DNA of 64,000 nt, taken from NCBI GenBank assembly GCA_014584315.1, contig JACTNA010000032.1:81984-145983 (forward strand). Direction: 5' to 3'. The stretch is from Planctomycetota bacterium. Its GTDB lineage: Bacteria > Planctomycetota > Phycisphaerae > Phycisphaerales > UBA1924. Both the position numbers and the translations under genes were made by a program. This document shows, piece after piece, positions 54,385 to 61,983 of this stretch. The notes beneath the pieces were generated by a model. That model was given only the letters and a program-made list of their open reading frames with translations, had not been told where the DNA came from and ran no database searches. The first letter of the stretch is position 1; every line of letters begins with the position of its first letter.

Positions 54385-54420
54385 GGGCGTGCCGATGGCC
54401 CACGGTCGGCACGCCCTTCT
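54385..54420 (+). terminator. Intrinsic terminator of the gene at 52544
   Basis: Perfect 11-bp stem GGGCGTGCCGA / TCGGCACGCCC with a 10-nt loop, then TTCTT. It begins 29 nt after the stop codon. Confidence 0.75.
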
Positions 54421-54452
54421 TCGTGCGCGCGGCGGGAGCGCGCGGGAGGGCG

Positions 54453-54458
54453 TACACT
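54453..54458 (+). promoter_or_regulatory. -10 box of a probable leaderless mRNA
   Basis: TACACT ends 8 nt before the ATG at 54467; no convincing -35 box is seen. Confidence 0.3.
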
Positions 54459-54466
54459 GGCGCGCC

Positions 54467-55327
54467 ATGACGACCGACGCCGGACCCTTCAAGCACGTGC
54501 TCGCCTGCATCGCCCCCTCTCCGCACGCCCGTGAGGTCGCGGCCGAGGCGGGGCGCCTGGCGTCGGCGTGCGGCTCGAAACTGACGTTCATCCACGCCGG
54601 CCGCGAGGGGGACGAAGTGCGCCGGATCGTCGCCGACGCGCTGCCGGGGACGGACGCGGAGGTCGTGGAGCGCGACGGCGCGCCGGAGCGTGTGATCCTC
54701 TCCGAGGCGGCGCGGCAGGGAGCCGACCTGATCTTCGCGGGCGCGCTCCAGTCGGACCCCCTCCTTCGCGGGATCGTGGGGTCGCTGGCGCGGCGTCTGG
54801 CCCGGCACGCGGAGCGCTCGGTCTACCTGTCGATCCACCAGTTCCCGCCGGACCGGCTGGTGCGGACGCTGGTCGTCGGGATCGACGTCGACGAGCGCTC
54901 GGCACGACTGATGCGTGACATGGCGGCGTTCGCGCGGCTGGCGGGCGTGCTCGCGCTTCACGTCGTCTACGAGTTCGACCCGCACGCGCCGGGGGCCACG
55001 GGGCCGGGGCAGGAGCGCGAGCAGCACGAGCGGATGCGCGCGGCCTCCGAACGGTTCCGGGTGGCGGACTTTCTGGGGACGATCAACCTGGAAGGGCTCC
55101 CCGTTCGGGTGACGTGCCTGAGCGGACGCGACTACGTCGAGACGATGCGGTTCGCGGAGGAGCAGCGGGCGGACCTGCTCGCCGTCGCCGCCCCGCCGCG
55201 AAGGCTCGGGCTGCTGGACCGGTTCTTCGGGCACCCGACGGACACGATCCTGCAGCGGTTCCCGTGCTCGATCCTGCTGCACCGTTCGCGTCGTGCGCCG
55301 CCGCCCGCGGGGGGGGGAGGGGGATGA
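54467..55327 (+). CDS. Tandem universal stress protein
   Basis: A 286-residue protein made of two UspA-like domains (about 8-130 and 140-280). The first begins KHVLACIAPSPHAREVAAEA. The second begins RTLVVGIDVDERSARLM and ends LLAVAAPPRRLGLLDRFFGHPTDTILQRF, a nucleotide-loop-like region (G-x2-G form is weak). It ends in a Gly-rich tail from a 9-G tract. Its stop overlaps the next ATG (55324), so it is made with the antiporter, suggesting that it senses or tunes that transporter. Confidence 0.88.
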   Translation: MTTDAGPFKHVLACIAPSPHAREVAAEAGRLASACGSKLTFIHAGREGDEVRRIVADALPGTDAEVVERDGAPERVILSEAARQGADLIFAGALQSDPLLRGIVGSLARRLARHAERSVYLSIHQFPPDRLVRTLVVGIDVDERSARLMRDMAAFARLAGVLALHVVYEFDPHAPGATGPGQEREQHERMRAASERFRVADFLGTINLEGLPVRVTCLSGRDYVETMRFAEEQRADLLAVAAPPRRLGLLDRFFGHPTDTILQRFPCSILLHRSRRAPPPAGGGGG

Positions 55328-57039
55328 GCCAGCTCACGCACCACGAGATCGTGGTGCTGCTCGTGTCGCTGGGTGTGCTGCTGGCCGCCGCCCGGGCGCT
55401 GGGGGAGGTCGCGCGGCGCCTGGGTCAGCCGGCGGTGATCGGCGAGATCGCCGCGGGGATTCTGCTCGGGCCGACGGTGCTCCAGGCGGCGTTCCCGGGG
55501 GTCGGCGAGTGGCTCTTTCCCCGGGAGGGTCCGCTCCCGCAGGTCATGCACGGCATCACGACCATCGCCATCACGCTGTTCCTGCTCGTGGCGGGGATGG
55601 AGGTGGATCTCTCGACGATCTGGCGCAGGCGCGTCGCCGCGCTGTCGGTGGGCGTGGGGGGGATGGTCGTGCCCTTCGCCGTCGCGCTGGTGCCCGCGCT
55701 GCTCGCGCCGAGGTTGATGGGGTGGGACGAGGGGTCCAGCGTGAAGGTGTTCGCGCTCTTTCTGGCGACCGCGCTGTCGATCTCCGCGCTGCCGGTCGTG
55801 GCGAAGATGCTGATCGACCTGCAGTTGTTCCGCACGGACCTGGGGATGACGATCGTCGCCGCGGCGGTCTTCAACGACCTCGCGGGCTGGATGGTCTTCG
55901 CGATGGTGCTCGCGCTGATGGGGCACGCGGCCTCCAGCGGGCTGGAACTCTGGCACACCATCACGCTCACGCTCGTCTTCGTCGCGTTCATGCTGGTGGC
56001 GGGGCGGTGGCTCATCGACCGCAGCCTGCCCTGGGTGCAGGCCCACACGAGTTTCCCGGGCGGCGTCCTCGGGTTCGCGCTGGTCATCACGATCGCGTGC
56101 GCCGCGTTCACCGAGTGGATCGGCGTTCACGCCATCTTCGGCGCGTTCATCTGCGGGGTCGCCCTGGGGGACTCGCGGCACCTCAGGCCGCGGACGCGGG
56201 AGATCATCGAGCAGTTCGTCTCCTTCATCTTCGCCCCGCTCTTCTTCGCGAGCATCGGGCTGCGGGTCGACTTCGCAGCCAACTTCGACCTGGGGCTGGT
56301 GCTCGTCGTGCTCGCGCTGGCGACGGTCGGGAAACTCGCGGGGTGCGTGGTCTCGGCGCGGTTCGCGGGCTTCCGCAGCCGCGAGGCATGGGCGATCGGG
56401 TTCGGGATGAACGCGCGCGGAGCGATGGAGATCATTCTGGGACTGCTCGCGCTCGAGGCGGGGCTGATCAACGAGCGCCTGTTCGTTGCGCTGGTCGTCA
56501 TGGCGCTGCTCACGTCGATCACGAGCGGGATGCTGGTGCAGTGGTCGCTCGGCAAGCCCAAGCCCGTGCGGTTCTGGGCGTTCGCATCGTCCAAGTCGTT
56601 CGTGCCGGACCTCGGGGCGACGAACTCGACGGAGGCGATCCGCGCGCTCGCCCGGGCGGCGGCGGACGCGAACCCCGATCTCGACGCCGACGCGGTCGCG
56701 GAGGTCGCCCTGGCCCGAGAGCGGCTGATGGGAAGCGGCATCGGCGGCGGGATCGCGGTCCCGCACGCCCGGCTGGCAACGATCGACGCGCCGGCCGTGG
56801 CGATCGGACGCGTGCCTGGGGGCGTCGACTTCGACGCTCCCGACGAGCAGCCCGCCCGGCTCGTCATCCTGCTGATAACCCCGGCTTCGCAGCCGGAGTA
56901 CCAATTGCGCCTGCTGGCCAGCGTTGCCCAGACCGCCCAGTCCCCTGCGACCGTGGAGCGCCTCGTCGAGGCCGCGTCGTGGACCGAGTTCCTCGCCGCG
57001 CTGAACACGGACGCCACTCCGGCCCAGGAACACGGATGA
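55324..57039 (+). CDS. Cation/H+ antiporter (CPA2) fused to a PTS EIIA domain
   Basis: A 571-residue inner-membrane protein. Residues 1-410 form the CPA2 (Kef/NhaS-like) exchanger, about 12 helices, with AAAVFNDLAGWMVFA carrying the Asp of the ion-binding motif (ND in place of DD). Residues 420-560 are an EIIA(Ntr)-type domain: GIGGGIAVPHARLA has the phosphorylatable His, and PDEQPARLVILLITPASQPEYQLRLL is typical. In known relatives EIIA modules gate K+ or Na+ exchange. The upstream universal stress protein overlaps its start. It ends 114 nt before the protease gene. Confidence 0.92.
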   Translation: MSQLTHHEIVVLLVSLGVLLAAARALGEVARRLGQPAVIGEIAAGILLGPTVLQAAFPGVGEWLFPREGPLPQVMHGITTIAITLFLLVAGMEVDLSTIWRRRVAALSVGVGGMVVPFAVALVPALLAPRLMGWDEGSSVKVFALFLATALSISALPVVAKMLIDLQLFRTDLGMTIVAAAVFNDLAGWMVFAMVLALMGHAASSGLELWHTITLTLVFVAFMLVAGRWLIDRSLPWVQAHTSFPGGVLGFALVITIACAAFTEWIGVHAIFGAFICGVALGDSRHLRPRTREIIEQFVSFIFAPLFFASIGLRVDFAANFDLGLVLVVLALATVGKLAGCVVSARFAGFRSREAWAIGFGMNARGAMEIILGLLALEAGLINERLFVALVVMALLTSITSGMLVQWSLGKPKPVRFWAFASSKSFVPDLGATNSTEAIRALARAAADANPDLDADAVAEVALARERLMGSGIGGGIAVPHARLATIDAPAVAIGRVPGGVDFDAPDEQPARLVILLITPASQPEYQLRLLASVAQTAQSPATVERLVEAASWTEFLAALNTDATPAQEHG

Positions 57040-57066
57040 GGTCCGGCACGATCCCTGCCAAGAGCG

Positions 57067-57095
57067 TTGCCCGGCGGGGCGATCTCGGTTAGGTT
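57067..57095 (+). promoter_or_regulatory. Promoter of the secreted protease gene
   Basis: TTGCCC (57067-57072), 17 bp, TAGGTT (57090-57095). Confidence 0.4.
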
Positions 57096-57153
57096 GTCGT
57101 CAAGACCGGGAGGGCCGGGCGTCCTGCCCGACATGGGGGATCGAGGAGAAGCC

Positions 57154-59283
57154 ATGCGAATCGTCCAACGGTGTGTCGGCGTCGTCCTGTCCTGTGCCAT
57201 CGCCGGATCGGCCCTCGGGCAGACCGCGCCCCTCGCCAGCGAGAACGTCCCCTTCCCGCTCGACACCGGGCCGGTGGGCAATCACGGCGAGCAACCGGAG
57301 GTTGTGTTCTCGGCGGTCATCGGCGTGCCGGATGCGCTCTGGCTCCGCCTGACGTTCGACGAAGTGCGCCTGTCCGGCAACCACCTCAAGGGCACCGGAT
57401 CGTACCTGCGCATCACGTCGTCCCTGGACGGCGCGGTGCAGTACCTCAACGCGATGCACGTCGCGCAGTGGCAGCGCACCAGCGCGTACTTCAACGGGGA
57501 CGAGGTGACGCTCGAGATCGTCGCATTCCCCGGCACCGGCGACGGGAACCGGCTCGTGATGTCCGAGGTCATCGCGGGCACCTTCGGGCCGGGCGACCGG
57601 AGCATCTGCGGCTCCACAGACGACCGCGTGCTCTCCGACGATCCGCGCGCCGCTCGGCTCATGCCCATCGGCTGCTCGGGATGGCTCTTCGACGACTGCG
57701 CGCACTGTTTCCACACGGCGGGGCACTGCACGAGCAACCTGCAGGTGGCGCAGTTCAACGTCCCCCTCTCCAACGCCAACGGCAGCGTCAACCATCCCCC
57801 GCCCGAGGACCAGTACTCGATCGACCCCGCGAGCCTCCAGACGAACGGCGGCCAGGGCGTCGGGAACGATTACGCCTACTTCGGCGTCTTCCCCAACTCG
57901 AACACGGGCCTGACGCCCGTCGAGGCGCAGGGCGACTGGTACCGGACCGCGATGCCGCCGCCGGTCCAGGGGCAGGACATCCGCATCACCGGCTACGGCA
58001 CGGTGAGTTCGCCGGTGCCGCCGCAGTGGAACCAGGTCCAGAAGACCCACGCCGGTCCCTACTGGAGTTTCAGCGGGACGCACCTGCAGTATCGCGCGGA
58101 CACGACCGGCGGCAACTCAGGCTCGCCCGTCATCGACGACTCGACCGGCCTGGCGATCGGCATCCACACCCACGGCGGATGCACCTCGGGCGGCGGGGCG
58201 AACTCGGGCACCGGGTACAACCACGCCGGTCTCCAGGGGTACCTGGCGAACCCGAAGGGCGTGTGCGAGTGCCCGTCGATCCTCTTCCACTACCCGGACG
58301 GCGTGCCGGCGTTCCTGAGTCCCGCCGGCGGGGAGGCCTTCCGCGTCTGGGTCCTGCCGAGCGACAACGCCGAGCCGCAGCCCGGGACCGGCCTGCTGCA
58401 TTACAGCGACGGCGGCCCGTTCCAGACCGTCGCCATGGTCGAGGAGGAGCCGAACCAGTACGTCGCGGTCTTCCCTTCGTTTGACTGCGGGACGAACGTC
58501 CGGTTCTACGTCTCGGCGCAGGACACGAACGGCGAGACGTGGAACGACCCGAAGACCGAGGCGTCCGCGCACGCCGCGCTGGCGGCGTACGACCTCGCCA
58601 CGATCGTCGCCCTGGACTTCGAGACCAATCCGGGCTGGACCGTGACCAACACGGACCTGACGGACGGGGCGTGGGAGCGCGGCGTGCCGGTCGGAGGGGG
58701 GCTGCGGGGCGACCCGCCGACCGACTTCGACGGCTCGGGGCAGTGCTGGCTCACCGATAACGTGTCGGGCAACTCCGACGTGGACGGCGGGCCGACCACG
58801 CTCACGTCACACCTGATCGACCTGTCGGGAACGATCGACCCGATCGTGAGTTACGCCCGCTGGTTCTACAACCAGTCGCCGGACATCGACCGCCTGACGG
58901 TCGAAGTCTCGAACGACAACGGCGCGACGTGGAAGGTCATCGAGATCGTGGCGCACACCGACGGCTGGGCGCTCAAGCACTGGCGCATCGCGGACTTCGT
59001 GGCGCCCACGGCGTCGATGCGATTCCGATTCAGCGCGGTGGACAACCCGAACAACTCGGTGACGGAGGCCGCGATCGACCGATTCCGCATCGACGACCCG
59101 ATCTGCGAGCCGCCCTGCCCGGCGGACTTCAACGGGGACACCGTTGTGAACTCGCTCGACGTGCTGGCCTTCCTGAACGCGTACACGACGAACGACCCGC
59201 GCGCGGACTTCAACGGCGACACGGTGATCAACACGCTCGACGTGCTGGCCTTCCTGAACGCCTTCAACGAGGGGTGCCCATGA
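57154..59283 (+). CDS. Secreted trypsin-like serine protease with C-terminal tandem EF-hand tail
   Basis: A 709-residue exported protein: signal peptide 1-22 (SALGQ). The S1 peptidase domain occupies about residues 150-400 and its triad is in place: His191 (TAGHC), Asp239 (GNDYAYFG) and Ser323 (GGNSGSP). Downstream are beta domains and, at the end, two EF-hand loops (ADFNGDTVVNSLD, ADFNGDTVINTLD) ending GCP. GAGGAGA precedes ATG 57154. The stop TGA overlaps the epimerase start. The substrate cannot be inferred. Confidence 0.93.
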   Translation: MRIVQRCVGVVLSCAIAGSALGQTAPLASENVPFPLDTGPVGNHGEQPEVVFSAVIGVPDALWLRLTFDEVRLSGNHLKGTGSYLRITSSLDGAVQYLNAMHVAQWQRTSAYFNGDEVTLEIVAFPGTGDGNRLVMSEVIAGTFGPGDRSICGSTDDRVLSDDPRAARLMPIGCSGWLFDDCAHCFHTAGHCTSNLQVAQFNVPLSNANGSVNHPPPEDQYSIDPASLQTNGGQGVGNDYAYFGVFPNSNTGLTPVEAQGDWYRTAMPPPVQGQDIRITGYGTVSSPVPPQWNQVQKTHAGPYWSFSGTHLQYRADTTGGNSGSPVIDDSTGLAIGIHTHGGCTSGGGANSGTGYNHAGLQGYLANPKGVCECPSILFHYPDGVPAFLSPAGGEAFRVWVLPSDNAEPQPGTGLLHYSDGGPFQTVAMVEEEPNQYVAVFPSFDCGTNVRFYVSAQDTNGETWNDPKTEASAHAALAAYDLATIVALDFETNPGWTVTNTDLTDGAWERGVPVGGGLRGDPPTDFDGSGQCWLTDNVSGNSDVDGGPTTLTSHLIDLSGTIDPIVSYARWFYNQSPDIDRLTVEVSNDNGATWKVIEIVAHTDGWALKHWRIADFVAPTASMRFRFSAVDNPNNSVTEAAIDRFRIDDPICEPPCPADFNGDTVVNSLDVLAFLNAYTTNDPRADFNGDTVINTLDVLAFLNAFNEGCP

Positions 59284-60302
59284 AACTCCCCGCCGACGCG
59301 GTCGCGGCGATACGGTCGAGGCTCGCCGGCAGGCGGGTCTGCGTGACCGGCGGCGCGGGCTTCATCGGCGGGCACCTCGTGGACTGCCTCGTCTCCGTCG
59401 GCGCGTCGGTCACGGTCATCGACGACCTGTCAAACTCGAACCTGGACCACCTCGCCGGGCTGATCGAGGTCGAGCCGACCCGCGTGCGGTTCGTGCAGGG
59501 GTCGATCCTCGAGGACCTGGCCCTGGCCGATGCGCTCGAAGGGTGCTCGCTCGTCTTCCACCTCGCCGCGGTCGGCTCGGTGCAGCGGTCCGTCGAGTCG
59601 CCCGAGCGATCGTGGGCGGTCAACGCGACGGGCACCCTGCGCGTGCTCGAGGCGGCACGGGCGGCCAGCATCCGGCGCGTCGTGTTCGCCGCGTCCAGCA
59701 GCGCGTACGGAGACACGGAGAGACTGCCGAAGGTCGAGGCGATGCCCTCAATGCCCCGCTCGCCATACGCGGCCTCGAAACTCGCCGGCGAGCACCTGCT
59801 CACGGCCTGGGCCGCCGCCTTCGGCATGGACACCATCAGCCTCCGCTACTTCAACGTCTTCGGCCCGCGACAGCCGGCCGACTCCGCCTACGCCGCCGTC
59901 GTGCCCGCCTTCGCGCGGCGCGTGCTCTCCGGGCACCGACCCGTGATCTACGGCGACGGGGAGCAATCGCGGGACTTCACGTTCGTCGCGAACGCCGCGC
60001 TGGCGACGCTGCTCGCGGGCACGTCGGAGCGTTCTTTCACGGGCGAGGTCGTGAATGTCGGCTCGGGTCGGCGTGTCAGCATCCTCGCGCTGGCCAGGCT
60101 GATCGCCGAGCGGTGCGGGCGGGCGGACCTCGTGCCCGAGCACCGCCCGGCGCGAGCGGGCGACGTTCGCCACTCGCTGGCGGACCTGACCAGGGCGCGC
60201 GACCTGCTCGGCTATCAGCCGTTCGCGCCGCTCGAAGTCGGTCTGGACGAGACCATCGAGTCGCTCCGGGGCGACCACACGCCGGCACCGAACCACGATT
60301 GA
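59280..60302 (+). CDS. NAD-dependent sugar epimerase/dehydratase (UDP-glucose 4-epimerase type)
   Basis: A 340-residue extended SDR. The Rossmann motif is VTGGAGFIGGHLVDCL (residues 22-37), with HLAAVGSVQRSVE and SSSAYGDTERLPK. The active-site YAASK (Tyr-x3-Lys) sits near residue 160, followed by SLRYFNVFGPRQPADSAYAAV. These phrases fit WbpP/GalE-like UDP-sugar epimerases of surface polysaccharides. The ATG overlaps the stop of the secreted protease by 4 nt, an odd pairing of a cytoplasmic enzyme with an exported protease. Confidence 0.93.
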   Translation: MKLPADAVAAIRSRLAGRRVCVTGGAGFIGGHLVDCLVSVGASVTVIDDLSNSNLDHLAGLIEVEPTRVRFVQGSILEDLALADALEGCSLVFHLAAVGSVQRSVESPERSWAVNATGTLRVLEAARAASIRRVVFAASSSAYGDTERLPKVEAMPSMPRSPYAASKLAGEHLLTAWAAAFGMDTISLRYFNVFGPRQPADSAYAAVVPAFARRVLSGHRPVIYGDGEQSRDFTFVANAALATLLAGTSERSFTGEVVNVGSGRRVSILALARLIAERCGRADLVPEHRPARAGDVRHSLADLTRARDLLGYQPFAPLEVGLDETIESLRGDHTPAPNHD

Positions 60303-60312
60303 GTCGGATCGC

Positions 60313-60318
60313 TATGGT
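60313..60318 (+). promoter_or_regulatory. -10 box of a probable leaderless mRNA
   Basis: TATGGT ends 6 nt before the ATG at 60325; no ribosome site is visible and no good -35. Confidence 0.25.
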
Positions 60319-60324
60319 TCGGGC

Positions 60325-60531
60325 ATGGTCGGACACGCGGTCGAGACCATCGGCGGGCTGTATGCGCTTGTGCGCCTTGGGTTTATCACGCGGTTCCGAT
60401 TCGCAGGCCCGTACTGGCGGTGGCGTCTGCACACGGCCTTCGGGCGCGGAATGCCGGAATCCAGGGTCGAGACCCTGCGGGCGATCGTCCGATACGGACG
60501 GTGGATGCACCGCATGAGGCGGCTCGGCTGA
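60325..60531 (+). CDS. Small basic, aromatic-rich protein, unknown
   Basis: A 68-residue protein with many Arg, Trp, Tyr and Phe (FRFAGPYWRWRLHTAFGRG) and no membrane helix or signal peptide. Its codon use matches its neighbours and it fills the gap between two real genes in the same orientation, which is why I keep it. It could be a peripheral membrane peptide. Family unknown. Confidence 0.5.
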   Translation: MVGHAVETIGGLYALVRLGFITRFRFAGPYWRWRLHTAFGRGMPESRVETLRAIVRYGRWMHRMRRLG

Positions 60532-60568
60532 CCGTGCCGCGCGGAGCGCCGGGCAACGGAGGTGGCGC

Positions 60569-60871
60569 ATGGGCGGCAACGCGGGCACGACAGGACAGTC
60601 ACAGGGGGGGTTCGCCAAGGCGTTCCTGCCGGGGCTGGTGCTCGGGCTGATCATCGGAGCGTTCGCCGGAGCGGTCATCCCGCCGATGCTGAGCGGGCCG
60701 CCCGCGCCCGCGCCGGGTCCGACCGGCTCGCCGCCAACGCCGCGCGACCGCGTGGAGCAGCCCGTTGCGCCCCCGACCGACGCACCCGCCGACTCGCCCG
60801 AGGGCGAAGCGGCCGAGCAGGGGGATCAGCCGGACGACGAACAGCCCGCGGACGACGACGGCGAAGGATGA
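60569..60871 (+). CDS. Single-span membrane protein with acidic Pro-rich tail
   Basis: A 100-residue protein: a short Gly-rich lead, one membrane helix (about 17-40, FLPGLVLGLIIGAFAGAVIP), then a Pro/Ala linker and a strongly acidic end (DDEQPADDDGEG). GGAGGTG precedes ATG 60569. A 7-G tract lies within. Probably a membrane tether or assembly peptide; function unknown. Confidence 0.7.
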   Translation: MGGNAGTTGQSQGGFAKAFLPGLVLGLIIGAFAGAVIPPMLSGPPAPAPGPTGSPPTPRDRVEQPVAPPTDAPADSPEGEAAEQGDQPDDEQPADDDGEG

Positions 60872-60895
60872 TGCCGTCGGGCCGCGTGCCCGTGC

Positions 60896-60901
60896 TACGC
60901 T
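60896..60901 (+). promoter_or_regulatory. -10 box of a probable leaderless mRNA
   Basis: TACGCT ends 6 nt before the ATG at 60908. Confidence 0.25.
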
Positions 60902-60907
60902 CGCGTC

Positions 60908-61717
60908 ATGAGCGTTTCGACACAGACGGACCTCGCGCGAGCCAGGCGGCTCGTGATCCAGCACGCCGAGACGGCCAGGCTCCTCGGCGTCGGCTTCGTT
61001 CCCGTACGCGTCGAGGCGCCCGCGAAGCAGGCGTCCGACCCGCCGGAGGAGGCTCGCGCCGCGGTGCCCCACGTCGAGCCCGCGCCGATCGCGGCCGCCC
61101 CGGTCGCCGGGGGCGAACAGCGCGACCGCGCCGAGGCGCAGCGTCGGCTCGACGAACTGCGCGAGCGGTACGAACGCGACGCCCCGCACTCGAAGTTCGT
61201 CACCGACCACACGAACATCGTGTTCGGCGAGGGCGACCCGTGCGCGCGCCTGATGTTCATCGGCGAGGCACCCGGGGCCGAGGAGGACCGCACCGGCAGG
61301 CCGTTCGTGGGCAAGGCGGGCCAGTTGCTGGACAAGATGATCGCGGCGATGAAGATGCGGCGCGAGGACGTTTACATCTGCAACGTGCTGAAGACTCGCC
61401 CGCCGGGGAACGCGACGCCGACCGTCGAGGAGGCGCGCATCTGCGCCCCCTACCTCTTCGAGCAGATCGACATCGTGGACCCGGAGGTGATCGTCACGCT
61501 CGGCCTGCCGGCGTCGCGCCTGATCCTGGACCGGGAGGACTCGATGGGGAACATGCGCGGCCGGTGGCACGAGTTTGTTCGCCTCGGCCGGGCGCCGATC
61601 CCGGTCATGCCGACCTACCACCCCGCCTACCTGCTCCGGTCGTACACCGAGGAGAACCGCAAGAAGGTCTGGTCGGACCTGCGGCTGGTCATGGATCGGC
61701 TGGGGCGTGCGACCTGA
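60908..61717 (+). CDS. Uracil-DNA glycosylase, family 4-like, lacking most Fe-S cysteines
   Basis: A 269-residue repair enzyme. An Ala/Pro-rich N-terminal region (about 1-95) precedes a family 4/5 UDG domain. GEAPGAEEDRTGRPFVGKAGQ (119-139; short form GEAPGAEEDRTG) is the uracil-binding loop, and PTYHPAYLLR (near 237) the DNA loop. Family 4 enzymes hold a [4Fe-4S] cluster with four Cys, including a CxxC before the FGEG segment and the Cys of NVLKCRPPGN. Here the N-terminal pair is missing, the KCR position is KTR (Thr163), and only Cys179 of the set is evident. It may therefore fold without the cluster. Confidence 0.9.
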   Translation: MSVSTQTDLARARRLVIQHAETARLLGVGFVPVRVEAPAKQASDPPEEARAAVPHVEPAPIAAAPVAGGEQRDRAEAQRRLDELRERYERDAPHSKFVTDHTNIVFGEGDPCARLMFIGEAPGAEEDRTGRPFVGKAGQLLDKMIAAMKMRREDVYICNVLKTRPPGNATPTVEEARICAPYLFEQIDIVDPEVIVTLGLPASRLILDREDSMGNMRGRWHEFVRLGRAPIPVMPTYHPAYLLRSYTEENRKKVWSDLRLVMDRLGRAT

Positions 61718-61893
61718 GGCGGCCGCCGCAGGCCGCTCCGGGCCGAGGGCACGGAGGAACCGGGGCAATTCCCGTGTCCGGCCGGCCGTGACGGACTTTT
61801 TGCGTCGAACCCTGGAACCGTTCCACGGAACCCTGCGAAGCGGGATTCGACCGTGATGTGCGGTGTCCGGTTCCTTCCAGAGACCCCCACGAG

Positions 61894-61931
61894 ACCCGGT
61901 ACTCGGCGATTCGCTGGGTGCCGGGTTTTTT
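61894..61931 (+). terminator. Intrinsic terminator after the uracil-DNA glycosylase gene
   Basis: A GC-rich stem of about 11 bp (ACCCGGTACTC paired with GGGTGCCGGGT, two G-U pairs) directly followed by six T. This is the best terminator in the window. Confidence 0.85.
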
Positions 61932-61983
61932 CGTGCGCCGAGCGGCCGGGGCGCCGGGCCGGGCGAGACCTTGGGGAGGCGCC

